Positions 8,383-15,078 of a DNA stretch of 64,000 nt are shown here, piece after piece. A model generated the notes under the pieces. That model was not told where the DNA came from, ran no database searches, and worked only from the letters and a program-made list of their open reading frames with translations. Position 1 is the stretch's first letter; the number at the start of each line of letters is the position of its first letter. Source of the DNA: Nonomuraea helvata (GTDB lineage: Bacteria; Actinomycetota; Actinomycetes; Streptosporangiales; Streptosporangiaceae); the NCBI RefSeq assembly GCF_039535785.1, contig NZ_BAAAXV010000009.1, positions 372,001-436,000 on the forward strand. The letters run 5' to 3'. Both the position numbers and the translations under genes were made by a program.

Positions 8383-9466
8383 CCCAGACGGTGCCGCGCA
8401 CGATGGCCTCCTTGAAGGCGGCTGAGAGCCGGCCGGTGAGTACGGCGTCGGCCGGGCTGTCGTCGCGCCGGGTGAACTGGGTGACCCCGTCGTGCCGGCC
8501 CAGACTGATGTTCTGCCAGACGTACCGGAACCTGGCGCGCCGCGGCTTACGCCCCGTCAGCAGGTCGGCCACCGCCTCGCCCCCGTACATCCCCATGGGC
8601 AGGCCCGTCTGGCAGGCCATCCGGGTGGGCCGCCCGCTCCGGTCGGCCGCCGCGGCGTCGCCGATGCCGAACACCTCCGGATGTGACACCGACCGCAGTG
8701 ACCGGTCCACGAGCATGCGCCCGTGCCGGTCCGTGGCCAGTCCCGCCGCGGCGGCGAGATCGGATACGCGGAACCCGCCCGCCCACACCACGGTCTCGGA
8801 AGGCAGCTCATCCCCGGACTCCAGCAGCGGGCCGCCGGGCCCGATCTTGGCGACCGGCGCGTGCTCGCGTACGGCGATGCCCATGCGGGAGAAGGCCCGG
8901 TGGAGGTGGCGGCGGGCCCGTGCGGAAAGCCCCTCCCCGATCAGGCCGGCGGAGACGAGGGAGACGCGCAGCCCGGGGACGGTCTCGGCGAACTCGGTCG
9001 CGGCCTCGATGCCGGTCAGCCCACCGCCGATCACGGTCACCTCCCGGCTCTCCGCGAGCCGCGCCCGCAGCCGGACGGCCTCGTCGGCGGCGGCCAGCGT
9101 GTACGCGTGCTCGCGCACCCCCGGCACGGCGTCCAGCTCGGCGGCACTCCCGAGCGCGTAGACCAGCACGTCATAGGAGAGGTCGTACGGAGCCGCGTCC
9201 AGGCGCACCGTCCTCGCCTCCAGGTCGATCCCGATCACCCGGGCGACCACCAGCTCGATGCCGGTGCCGGCGAGCAGGCCGGCCAGCGGCAGGTCGGGCA
9301 GCCGCTGGCCCGCGGCGAGCTGGTGAAGCCGGACGCGTTCCACGAAACGGTCGGTCGCGTTGACCAGCGTCACCCGGACGTCCGCGCGCCGCAGCCGCCA
9401 GGCGGCCCGCTTGGCCGCCCCCAGCCCCGCGTATCCGGCGCCCAGCACCACGATGTGGTCGGTCAT
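8342..9466 (-). CDS. NAD(P)/FAD-dependent oxidoreductase (NDH-2-like)
   Basis: 374-residue two-dinucleotide-binding flavoprotein. 'VVLGAGYAGLGAAKRAA' is the FAD site and 'VTVIGGGLTGIEAATEFAE' the NAD(P)H site; 'PEVFGIGDAAA' is the second FAD contact. The layout matches type II NADH dehydrogenase-like or carotenoid-associated oxidoreductases. The ATG at 9466 has CTGGAGGAACC in front. It is the gene immediately downstream of an ECF41-type sigma factor, and oxidoreductases are one of the known partner classes of ECF41 factors, so this is its likely target. Its last 12 codons overlap the acetyltransferase gene. Confidence 0.82.
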   Translation of the reverse strand: MTDHIVVLGAGYAGLGAAKRAAWRLRRADVRVTLVNATDRFVERVRLHQLAAGQRLPDLPLAGLLAGTGIELVVARVIGIDLEARTVRLDAAPYDLSYDVLVYALGSAAELDAVPGVREHAYTLAAADEAVRLRARLAESREVTVIGGGLTGIEAATEFAETVPGLRVSLVSAGLIGEGLSARARRHLHRAFSRMGIAVREHAPVAKIGPGGPLLESGDELPSETVVWAGGFRVSDLAAAAGLATDRHGRMLVDRSLRSVSHPEVFGIGDAAAADRSGRPTRMACQTGLPMGMYGGEAVADLLTGRKPRRARFRYVWQNISLGRHDGVTQFTRRDDSPADAVLTGRLSAAFKEAIVRGTVWAMRHPGPYRPFPR

Positions 9467-9493
9467 GGTTCCTCCAGAGTCCGAAGTCCCCAC

Positions 9494-9523
9494 TTGAACC
9501 GGCGAGCCCGCCCGTCCGTGACA
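9494..9523 (-). promoter_or_regulatory. Candidate ECF41-type promoter
   Basis: On the minus strand TGTCACG (9517-9523) lies about 50 nt before the oxidoreductase start, with a CGGT/GTTC-like element about 15-17 nt downstream. From memory, ECF41 promoters read about TGTCACA-N16-CGTC, so the -35 fits well and the -10 only loosely. Confidence 0.4.
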
Positions 9524-9570
9524 CGACCGCCCTGTGATCGCGCTCACACCGCCCAACCCGGGCAGCGGGA

Positions 9571-10467
9571 TCAGGCGAGCTGGACGGCGGCGAAGGCGAG
9601 TTTGGCCGGGCTGACCATGGTCCGGATCGCGACGACGCGGTCCCCGGCGATCTCGAGAGCCATGATCGCCAGCACGTCACCGTCCGGCTGCCGAACCAGC
9701 ACCGCGGGCTCCCCGTTGACGTCCAGGATCTCGGCCCGCACCCCGGCCGCCTCCGGCCGCGAGGGCAGCCCGCGCAGGTAACGGATCACCTTGGCCGGTC
9801 CGAGTACGGGCCGGCGTGCCGCGGTCGCGCCGCCACCGTCCGCCCAGGCGACCACGTCCGCGGCGAGCAGCCGCTCCAGGGCGGCGACGTCCCCGGTCAC
9901 GGTCGCCTCCAGGAAACTCTGCACGATGCGGCGGTGCTGCTCCCGGTCGCTCTCGAACCGCTTGCGCGGCTCCCCCACGTGCGCCCTGGCCCGCCGGTGG
10001 AGCTGCCGGGAGTGGGCCTCGTCGATGTCCAGGATGTCGCCGATCTCCGCGTGGCTGTGCCCGAACGCCTCCCGCAGCACGAACACCGCCCGCTCCGTCG
10101 GCGTCAGCCGTTCCAGCAGGATCAGCACGCCCAGCGACACGGATTCGCGCTGCTCGACGGTCTCCAGCGGACCGAGCGCGCCGTCAGCGGTGAGCACCGG
10201 CTCCGGCAGCCACGGCCCCGCGTAACTCTCCCGCTGCCGCCGCGCGGAGGCGAGCTGGTTGAGACAGAGGTTGGTGATCACCTTGGTCAGCCACGCGGCG
10301 GGCACCTCGACGGGCCAGGAGGCCCGGCTCCACCGCAGGTACGTCTCCTGCACCATGTCCTCGGCCTCGGAGGCGGAGCCGAGCAGCCGGTACGCCAGCC
10401 CGAACAGCCGCACCCGCTGCCCCTCGAACACCTCCACCGATCCCGCGTCCGCCCCATGGCCGTCCAT
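9571..10467 (-). CDS. sigJ: ECF41-family RNA polymerase sigma factor (SigJ-like)
   Basis: 298-residue ECF sigma factor with region 2 ('FGLAYRLLGSASEAEDMVQETYLRW'), region 4 ('LTPTERAVFVLREAFGHSHAEIGDIL') and a C-terminal SnoaL-like domain that in this family acts as an internal regulator. The ECF41 signature DGGG is present ('WADGGGATA'), and the C-terminus has 'SPAKLAF', a variant of the usual NPDKL motif. No anti-sigma gene is adjacent, as expected for ECF41. The gene downstream encodes an FAD oxidoreductase. Met at 10467 gives the family length; the frame is open to a GTG at 10512. Confidence 0.85.
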   Translation of the reverse strand: MDGHGADAGSVEVFEGQRVRLFGLAYRLLGSASEAEDMVQETYLRWSRASWPVEVPAAWLTKVITNLCLNQLASARRQRESYAGPWLPEPVLTADGALGPLETVEQRESVSLGVLILLERLTPTERAVFVLREAFGHSHAEIGDILDIDEAHSRQLHRRARAHVGEPRKRFESDREQHRRIVQSFLEATVTGDVAALERLLAADVVAWADGGGATAARRPVLGPAKVIRYLRGLPSRPEAAGVRAEILDVNGEPAVLVRQPDGDVLAIMALEIAGDRVVAIRTMVSPAKLAFAAVQLA

Positions 10468-10527
10468 CCGATCGATGCTAACCAGACGCCGTTCCGCCCT
10501 GGTTCGCGGCACCGGCGCACGGGGCCG

Positions 10528-10809
10528 CTAGAGGAGGGTGCCGAGGGGGCCCAGGTCCAGGTTGAGGTCCTCGGGCGCCAGGTCGAACCGGTCGCAGAGG
10601 TCGGTCATCGCCTCCTCCAGGCGCATCAAGGTCACCCCGAGCGCCTCGATCTGCTCGTCCGACAGGCTCCCCTGCTCCATACGCCGTACGCACTGGCGCT
10701 CCACGAGCTGGCGGATCAGCTCGACCAGCGTGAGCACGAGGCGGCTCAGGTCGCGCTCGATCGTCTCCGAGTCGGCGGCTATGCGCAGGCTGGGACGGTC
10801 GACGCTCAC
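10528..10809 (-). CDS. gvpK: Gas vesicle protein GvpK
   Basis: 93-residue GvpK-family protein, a minor accessory component needed for gas vesicle formation. The sequence 'DLSRLVLTLVELIRQLVERQCVRRMEQGSLSDEQIEALG' followed by 'LMRLEEAMTDLCDRFDLAPEDLNLDLGPLG' is the family core. It starts with GTG, overlapping the gvpS stop by four bases (GTGA). It is the last gene of the gvp operon. Confidence 0.9.
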   Translation of the reverse strand: MSVDRPSLRIAADSETIERDLSRLVLTLVELIRQLVERQCVRRMEQGSLSDEQIEALGVTLMRLEEAMTDLCDRFDLAPEDLNLDLGPLGTLL

Positions 10810-10985
10810 GCGGCCTCATCCCCCTCGATCGACACGATGATCGTACGGAGGGAGATGCGTACGAGGTCCACGTCCGCGATCGACAGGACGAGGTCGCCGG
10901 TCAGGACGACGCCGCCCTCCAGCAGCCGGTCGAGGAGGTCCACGAGGGCCACGCGTTCGGGCGGGATCCGGTCGTCGGCCACCAC
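10806..10985 (-). CDS. gvpS: Gas vesicle protein GvpS (GvpA-family paralogue)
   Basis: Small GvpA/J/M/S-family protein (59 residues from the GTG at 10985). The core 'ALVDLLDRLLEGGVVLTGDLVLSIADVDLVRISLRTIIVS' follows the helix-strand-strand-helix pattern of the structural protein GvpA. A TTG at 10997 overlapping the gvpL stop (TTGA) is an alternative start that would add four residues. It lies between gvpL and gvpK, where Streptomyces clusters also carry gvpS. Confidence 0.82.
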   Translation of the reverse strand: MVADDRIPPERVALVDLLDRLLEGGVVLTGDLVLSIADVDLVRISLRTIIVSIEGDEAA

Positions 10986-10993
10986 GTCACGTC

Positions 10994-11824
10994 TCAACAC
11001 GCCTCCATCACCGTGAAGGAGTACGGAGCCCAGGGGCCGGTGAGACGCACCTCCACGCCGTCCCCGCCGAGGCTGCCGACCGTCGCGGCGAACTCCTCGT
11101 CGCGACCCTCGTCCACGAGGTAGGCGCCGTTCAGCAGCATCGCCTCGTTCCGGCCGGAGAGCTGAGGGTCCTGGGCGCGGTGGCGGCAGCTCGCGACGGC
11201 GAGCGACGACAGGGCGGCGTGAATGTGCTCGGCGCGGCCGGCGATCTGCCGGCGGAGCCGCTCCCGGCCGCGCAGGCTCGCCTGGCGGCGCTGGAGATAC
11301 GCGGTCCCGGGCTTCCGGACGCCGTCCCCGGCCCTTGGATCGCCGTCCCCGGCCCTTGGATCGCCGTCCCCGGCTCTTGGATCGCCGCTCCCGGTCCCCC
11401 GGTGGCCGTCCCCGATCGCCGGAGACGACGAAGACGCGCTCGGGCTGACGTACGCCTTGACGCCCCACTCCCTCCTCCCCGTGACGTGCGAGAGCACCTC
11501 CAGGAAGTCGTCCCTGCGCCGTTCCAGCAGGTCCCGCACCTGCGCGTCGTCCGCGTACACGGTGACGAGCCGGACCGGCGCCGTCGGGGTGGCGGCCGCC
11601 ACGGCCTCCACCACGCGGTGGTGGGCGCGGGCCGTCACCGCCAGCCAGTCCAGGTCCTCCAGGGAACGGCGCAGGGGTCCCTCTCCGAACTCGCCCAGCG
11701 GCACCGTGCTCACGTAGGCCACCAGGCCGGCCCCGGCGATCGTGCGCACGGGCGCGACGCCCTCACATGGGCACTCGACGGCAGAGCGGGCGACCGCGTA
11801 CACGTACGTGCCGGTGCCGGTCAT
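10994..11824 (-). CDS. gvpL: Gas vesicle protein GvpL/GvpF family
   Basis: 276-residue GvpL/F-family protein, an accessory shell or assembly component. It starts 'MTGTGTYVYAVARS' (ATG overlapping the gvpJ stop as ATGA), contains 'RLVTVYADDAQVRDLLERRRDDFLEVLSHVTGRREWGVKAYV' and ends with 'VEVRLTGPWAPYSFTVMEAC', the conserved C-terminal Gly-Pro-x-x-Pro-Tyr strand. A low-complexity insertion (GDPRAGD repeats) encoded by a 21-bp tandem repeat interrupts the two halves of the protein; it is not usual for the family as I know it. Confidence 0.87.
   Translation of the reverse strand: MTGTGTYVYAVARSAVECPCEGVAPVRTIAGAGLVAYVSTVPLGEFGEGPLRRSLEDLDWLAVTARAHHRVVEAVAAATPTAPVRLVTVYADDAQVRDLLERRRDDFLEVLSHVTGRREWGVKAYVSPSASSSSPAIGDGHRGTGSGDPRAGDGDPRAGDGDPRAGDGVRKPGTAYLQRRQASLRGRERLRRQIAGRAEHIHAALSSLAVASCRHRAQDPQLSGRNEAMLLNGAYLVDEGRDEEFAATVGSLGGDGVEVRLTGPWAPYSFTVMEAC
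11324..11386. repeat. 21-bp tandem repeat, three copies, inside gvpL
   Basis: Three in-frame copies at 11324-11344, 11345-11365 and 11366-11386; the first two are identical and the third has one C-to-T difference. Each encodes seven residues (GDPRAGD on the minus strand). Partial units flank both sides. Length is a multiple of three, so copy-number change would keep the frame. Confidence 0.9.
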
Positions 11825-12138
11825 TCCTCGCCCCTGGCGGCGAGCTGGCGGCGCAGGCGGCGGTTCTCCTCGATCAGCTCGCGGTCGCGCCCGGACAACC
11901 ACGGATCGTGCTGCCACCAGTCGATGCCGAGTTCCCTGGCCGTGTCCACCGAGGCGATCAGCAGGCGCAGCTTGATCGTGAGCAGCTCGATGTCCAGCAG
12001 GTTCACCCGGATGTCTCCGGCGATCACTACACCTCTGTCGAGCACGCGCTCCAGGATGTCCCCGAGATTGGCCGGCTCGCGGCTCGTGCCCCCGTACGGC
12101 TGGCGCACCACAGGGGTGGCCGTTCCTGCCCTGTCCAC
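11821..12138 (-). CDS. gvpJ: Gas vesicle protein GvpJ (GvpA-family)
   Basis: 105-residue GvpJ-like paralogue of GvpA, thought to help nucleate or cap vesicles. The GvpA-like core is 'LGDILERVLDRGVVIAGDIRVNLLDIELLTIKLRLLIASVDTARELG', followed by 'WWQHDPWLSG' and a charged helical tail, as in actinobacterial GvpJ. GTG at 12138 has GAGG about nine bases upstream; GTG at 12153, overlapping the end of gvpO, is an alternative. Its stop overlaps gvpL by ATGA. Confidence 0.88.
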   Translation of the reverse strand: MDRAGTATPVVRQPYGGTSREPANLGDILERVLDRGVVIAGDIRVNLLDIELLTIKLRLLIASVDTARELGIDWWQHDPWLSGRDRELIEENRRLRRQLAARGEE

Positions 12139-12139
12139 G

Positions 12140-12475
12140 TCACAACGCCTCACCGGTGTCGGCGTTGGAGCGCCGGTACCGCCGTAGCCTCCGATATGAC
12201 AGCAAGTTCCCCTCCGTGTCCATCTCGGTCTGATAAAGGGCGAGGATGTCGCCCGATGAGGGGATGCGGCGGTCTTCGACGACCTCCACGCCGACCTTCC
12301 AACCGCCCTCTACCGGTTCGACGGCCGTGACGCCCTCGATCTGCTTCGTAGTGAGATCGGCGATATGTTGGAGCCCTGCCTCACCGGCGGTCGCGGCGGT
12401 CAACCCCCTCCGCCTTGGCTCACGGACTTCACGGGCCTCACGCGGCCGGGTGGACGTGGGGCGCTTCTCGATCAT
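12140..12475 (-). CDS. gvpO: Gas vesicle protein GvpO
   Basis: 111-residue GvpO-family protein. The N-terminal third is basic and disordered; the folded part is 'QIEGVTAVEPVEGGWKVGVEVVEDRRIPSSGDILALYQTEMDTEGNLLSYRRLRRYRRS', with the family hallmark 'RIP...D.LALYE' pattern. It begins four bases after gvpG. In Streptomyces clusters as I recall them gvpO precedes gvpA, whereas here it sits after gvpG. Confidence 0.9.
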   Translation of the reverse strand: MIEKRPTSTRPREAREVREPRRRGLTAATAGEAGLQHIADLTTKQIEGVTAVEPVEGGWKVGVEVVEDRRIPSSGDILALYQTEMDTEGNLLSYRRLRRYRRSNADTGEAL

Positions 12476-12479
12476 GCGA

Positions 12480-12710
12480 TTACCTCCGCCCCGCGGCCAT
12501 GAGCTGGAGAACCCGCTCGACCGCCTGGCTCTCCTCTTCCTCGGTGATCTCCCCGGCCTCCCTGGCCGCCTCGATCTCCTCCAGGTGCCGCCTGACCGAG
12601 GCGGGGTTCCTGGTCTCCATGTCGACCTGCTCCTGGAACAGCTCGGCGAGCCAGAGCAGCCCGCGGAAGGGCGCGAACGGCAGCCCGAAGATCAGCCCAA
12701 GCAGTCCCAT
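12480..12710 (-). CDS. gvpG: Gas vesicle protein GvpG
   Basis: 76-residue GvpG. It begins with a hydrophobic segment 'MGLLGLIFGLPFAPFRGLLWLAELFQEQ' and continues with a charged helix ending 'EITEEEESQAVERVLQLMA', the typical family layout. It starts three bases after the gvpF stop, consistent with coupled translation. Confidence 0.9.
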   Translation of the reverse strand: MGLLGLIFGLPFAPFRGLLWLAELFQEQVDMETRNPASVRRHLEEIEAAREAGEITEEEESQAVERVLQLMAAGRR

Positions 12711-12713
12711 GAC

Positions 12714-13526
12714 TCATACCCCCGGCTCCTGCGCGATCACGAAGTCGTAGGGCGCGAGCGGTCCGAGCAGCCGGAGGCTCACCCGTCCGTCCCAGGTCTC
12801 GCCGAGCTCGCCGAGCGCCTTCTCGAGCGCCCGCTGCCCGCCGGTCCTGGCGAGCATGGCCACGTGTACGGCGTCCTGCTCGTGCGACGGCGGGCGTATC
12901 ATCGCCGTCGAGTAGTGCGAGGAGAGCGCGTCGAGCAGCGTGCGGGTGTCCAGGTCGCGCTTGGCCTCGATCGCGGCCGCGATGAGCTCCCCGAGCCTGA
13001 TCCGCTCGTTCCTGGTCACGTCCTCCGCCTGGCCGCGGATGGCCTCGCGCAGGCCGGCGGCCTCCGGGTTCTCCGCCAGGATCTCCCTCATCAGCGCGGA
13101 CTCCACGTAACGGCCCTTGACGATGTACTCGGCCTGCCCCTCGAGATCCTGCAGCGCTCCCAGGAACTCGTCGTGGAACGGCGTGAGCAGCTCCTCCACG
13201 ATCGCCTCCGGGCTCGCCAGCACCGCGCCGAACCGGAACGGCAGCACGGGCCCCTTGGCGGCGACGGAGTCGAGCAGCCGCTCGTAGGCCAGCAGGTCGC
13301 CCGGCCGGCCCAGGGGCTGGTCCACGTTCACGTCGCTCACGAGGGCGGCGACCTCGCCGTGCCGTACGAGCTGGACCTCGCCTGGCGGGTCACCGAGCCC
13401 GCGATCGTCCGAGGCGAGCTTCAGGTCCGCGGGCACGACCCCGTAGAGGTATGACGCGATGTTCTGCTGCCGCTGCGCGGCCTGCTTGGGTACGGAGCCG
13501 CCGGAAACCTTGGTGGATCGTCCCAT
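12714..13526 (-). CDS. gvpF: Gas vesicle protein GvpF
   Basis: 270-residue GvpF/GvpL-family protein. 'ASYLYGVVPADLK' opens the conserved N-terminal domain, 'LLAYERLLDSVAAKGPVLPFRFGAVLAS' is the family core, and 'GRVSLRLLGPLAPYDFVI' the C-terminal signature. The reading frame extends upstream through gvpA, but that part is a shadow; ATG at 13526, five bases after the gvpA stop with GTGAGGC upstream, is the real start. Confidence 0.9.
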   Translation of the reverse strand: MGRSTKVSGGSVPKQAAQRQQNIASYLYGVVPADLKLASDDRGLGDPPGEVQLVRHGEVAALVSDVNVDQPLGRPGDLLAYERLLDSVAAKGPVLPFRFGAVLASPEAIVEELLTPFHDEFLGALQDLEGQAEYIVKGRYVESALMREILAENPEAAGLREAIRGQAEDVTRNERIRLGELIAAAIEAKRDLDTRTLLDALSSHYSTAMIRPPSHEQDAVHVAMLARTGGQRALEKALGELGETWDGRVSLRLLGPLAPYDFVIAQEPGV

Positions 13527-13531
13527 CTGCC

Positions 13532-13942
13532 TCACTCTTCCTCTTCGCGCCGGCGAGGGGCCTTCTTCTTCATGCCGTGGCTCTCGACGATGTCGGTCAG
13601 CTTCTCGTCCGCCGCCTCCAGGACCCCCTGGACCACCTTCTTGGTTCGGTCCACGCTGGGAGCGCCCTTCGTGGTCTCCAGGACCTCGGGCAGTCCCTGC
13701 TCGCCGGTCTCGGCCATGTCGAGCCGGTTCGCGGCCTCCGCGAACCGCAGGTACGTGTCGACGCTGGCCACGACGACGCGCGCGTCGATCGTGAGGACCT
13801 CGATGCCGACGAGCGAGACCCTGACGTAGGCGTCGATCACGAGACCCTTGTCGAGAATCGTGTCGATGACGTCGGCCAGGCCCGTCGGAGACGGACGTCC
13901 GGCCATCTGGCCGGTCGCCGCCGGTTGCACAGACGTAGTCAT
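13532..13942 (-). CDS. gvpA: Major gas vesicle structural protein GvpA
   Basis: 136-residue GvpA with the highly conserved amphipathic core 'LADVIDTILDKGLVIDAYVRVSLVGIEVLTIDARVVVASVDTYLRFAEA', which assembles into the rib of the vesicle wall. Compared with short GvpA proteins it has an N-terminal extension of about 20 residues and a long charged C-terminal tail rich in Lys, Arg and Glu, as in other actinobacterial homologues. GGGGAGGG precedes a double ATG (13945/13942). It heads the operon; the 130-nt region upstream contains CGTAG(N8)CTACG. Confidence 0.92.
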   Translation of the reverse strand: MTTSVQPAATGQMAGRPSPTGLADVIDTILDKGLVIDAYVRVSLVGIEVLTIDARVVVASVDTYLRFAEAANRLDMAETGEQGLPEVLETTKGAPSVDRTKKVVQGVLEAADEKLTDIVESHGMKKKAPRRREEEE

Positions 13943-14073
13943 CATCCCTCCCCTTGCCCTCGCCAGCCTGCCCCCAAAAGCGACACCGAACCACATAGAA
14001 CCCAAAAACGGATAGGGCTTGACGTAGTCGACTCGCTACGGTGTGCAACCTTTAGGCGAAGGGGAGGTTCGCG

Positions 14074-15078
14074 TCAGGTGCTGGCGCGGACCGCGAGGAG
14101 GGGAGTGAGCAGGGTGGAGTCGGGCACCACGCGGCCCTCCAGCTTCTCCATGACCAGGCGGACCGCCTCGCGGCCCACTTCCTCCGCGGGGATCAGCACC
14201 GAGGTGAGGGGCGGGCCGGCGCGCTCGGCCACGTCGTCGGGGCAGATCGCGACCACCGCCACGTCGTGCGGCACCCTCCGGTCGAGCTGGCGCAGCGCGG
14301 CCAGCACGTGGCCGACCGCCGCCTCGTTGTGCACCACCAGCGCGGACAGGCCGGGATGGTCGAGGAGCAGGTCGCGCACGGTCTCGTAGACCTCGTCGAA
14401 CGTCTCCTCGCACGGCAGCGCGACGCCCTTGAGCCCGTGGGCCTCCACCGCCTCCACGAACCCCTCGCGCGTCCGCCGGGCGAACCCCGTCCCCCGCTCG
14501 TACACCACCGACGGTGCCCCGAGCAGCGCGATCTCCTCATGACCGCGTTCGGCCAGGTGCTCCACGCACCGCGCGCCCGCGGCGGCGAAGTCGAGGTCCA
14601 CGCACGTCAGCCCGGCCGGCTCGGCGGGGAAGCCGATGAGCACGCTCGGTTCGGGCAGCTCGCGCAGCAGCGGGACCCGGCGGTCGTCCAGCTCGACGTC
14701 CATGAGCACCAGCGCGTCCACCATCGCGCTCGCGGCCACCCGCCGGATGCCGGCGGTGCCCTCGTCGGCGGTCAGCAGCAGCACGTCGTGGTCGAAGCGG
14801 CGCGCGGCCGTGACCACGGCGCTGGCGAAGCGCATCAGGACGGGCACGTGCATGCCCGCCCGCAGCGGCAGCACCAGCGCGATCACGTTGGAGCGCTTGC
14901 TGGCCAGGGCACGGGCACCGGCGTTGGGGTGGTAGCCGAGCGTGCTGATGCTCTCGAGCACCCGCCGCCTGGTGTCGGCCGAGATCGTCCGCTTGCCGCT
15001 GAGCACGTAGGAGACCGTGCTGACGGCCACGCCCGCGTGCTTGGCGACCTGGGCGATCGTGACCGTGCGCCCGCTCAA
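14074..15078 (-). CDS. LacI-family transcriptional repressor
   Basis: 334-residue LacI/GalR regulator. The N-terminal HTH is 'TIAQVAKHAGVAVSTVSYVLSGKRTISADTRRRVLE' with the hinge 'LGYHPNAGARALAS', followed by a periplasmic-binding-like effector domain ('VIALVLPLRAGMHVPVLMRFASAV', 'LAERGHEEIALLGAPS', 'VPHDVAVVAICPDD'). The only suitable start is TTG at 15078, which overlaps the GH3 stop codon (TTGA), so translation is coupled to the glycosidase. It very likely represses its own operon through the palindrome at 17856-17871. Confidence 0.88.
   Translation of the reverse strand: MSGRTVTIAQVAKHAGVAVSTVSYVLSGKRTISADTRRRVLESISTLGYHPNAGARALASKRSNVIALVLPLRAGMHVPVLMRFASAVVTAARRFDHDVLLLTADEGTAGIRRVAASAMVDALVLMDVELDDRRVPLLRELPEPSVLIGFPAEPAGLTCVDLDFAAAGARCVEHLAERGHEEIALLGAPSVVYERGTGFARRTREGFVEAVEAHGLKGVALPCEETFDEVYETVRDLLLDHPGLSALVVHNEAAVGHVLAALRQLDRRVPHDVAVVAICPDDVAERAGPPLTSVLIPAEEVGREAVRLVMEKLEGRVVPDSTLLTPLLAVRAST

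Noticed and set aside
11324..11386. Short regular repeats as a CRISPR array
   Set aside because: Copies abut without spacers and are in-frame coding repeats of gvpL.
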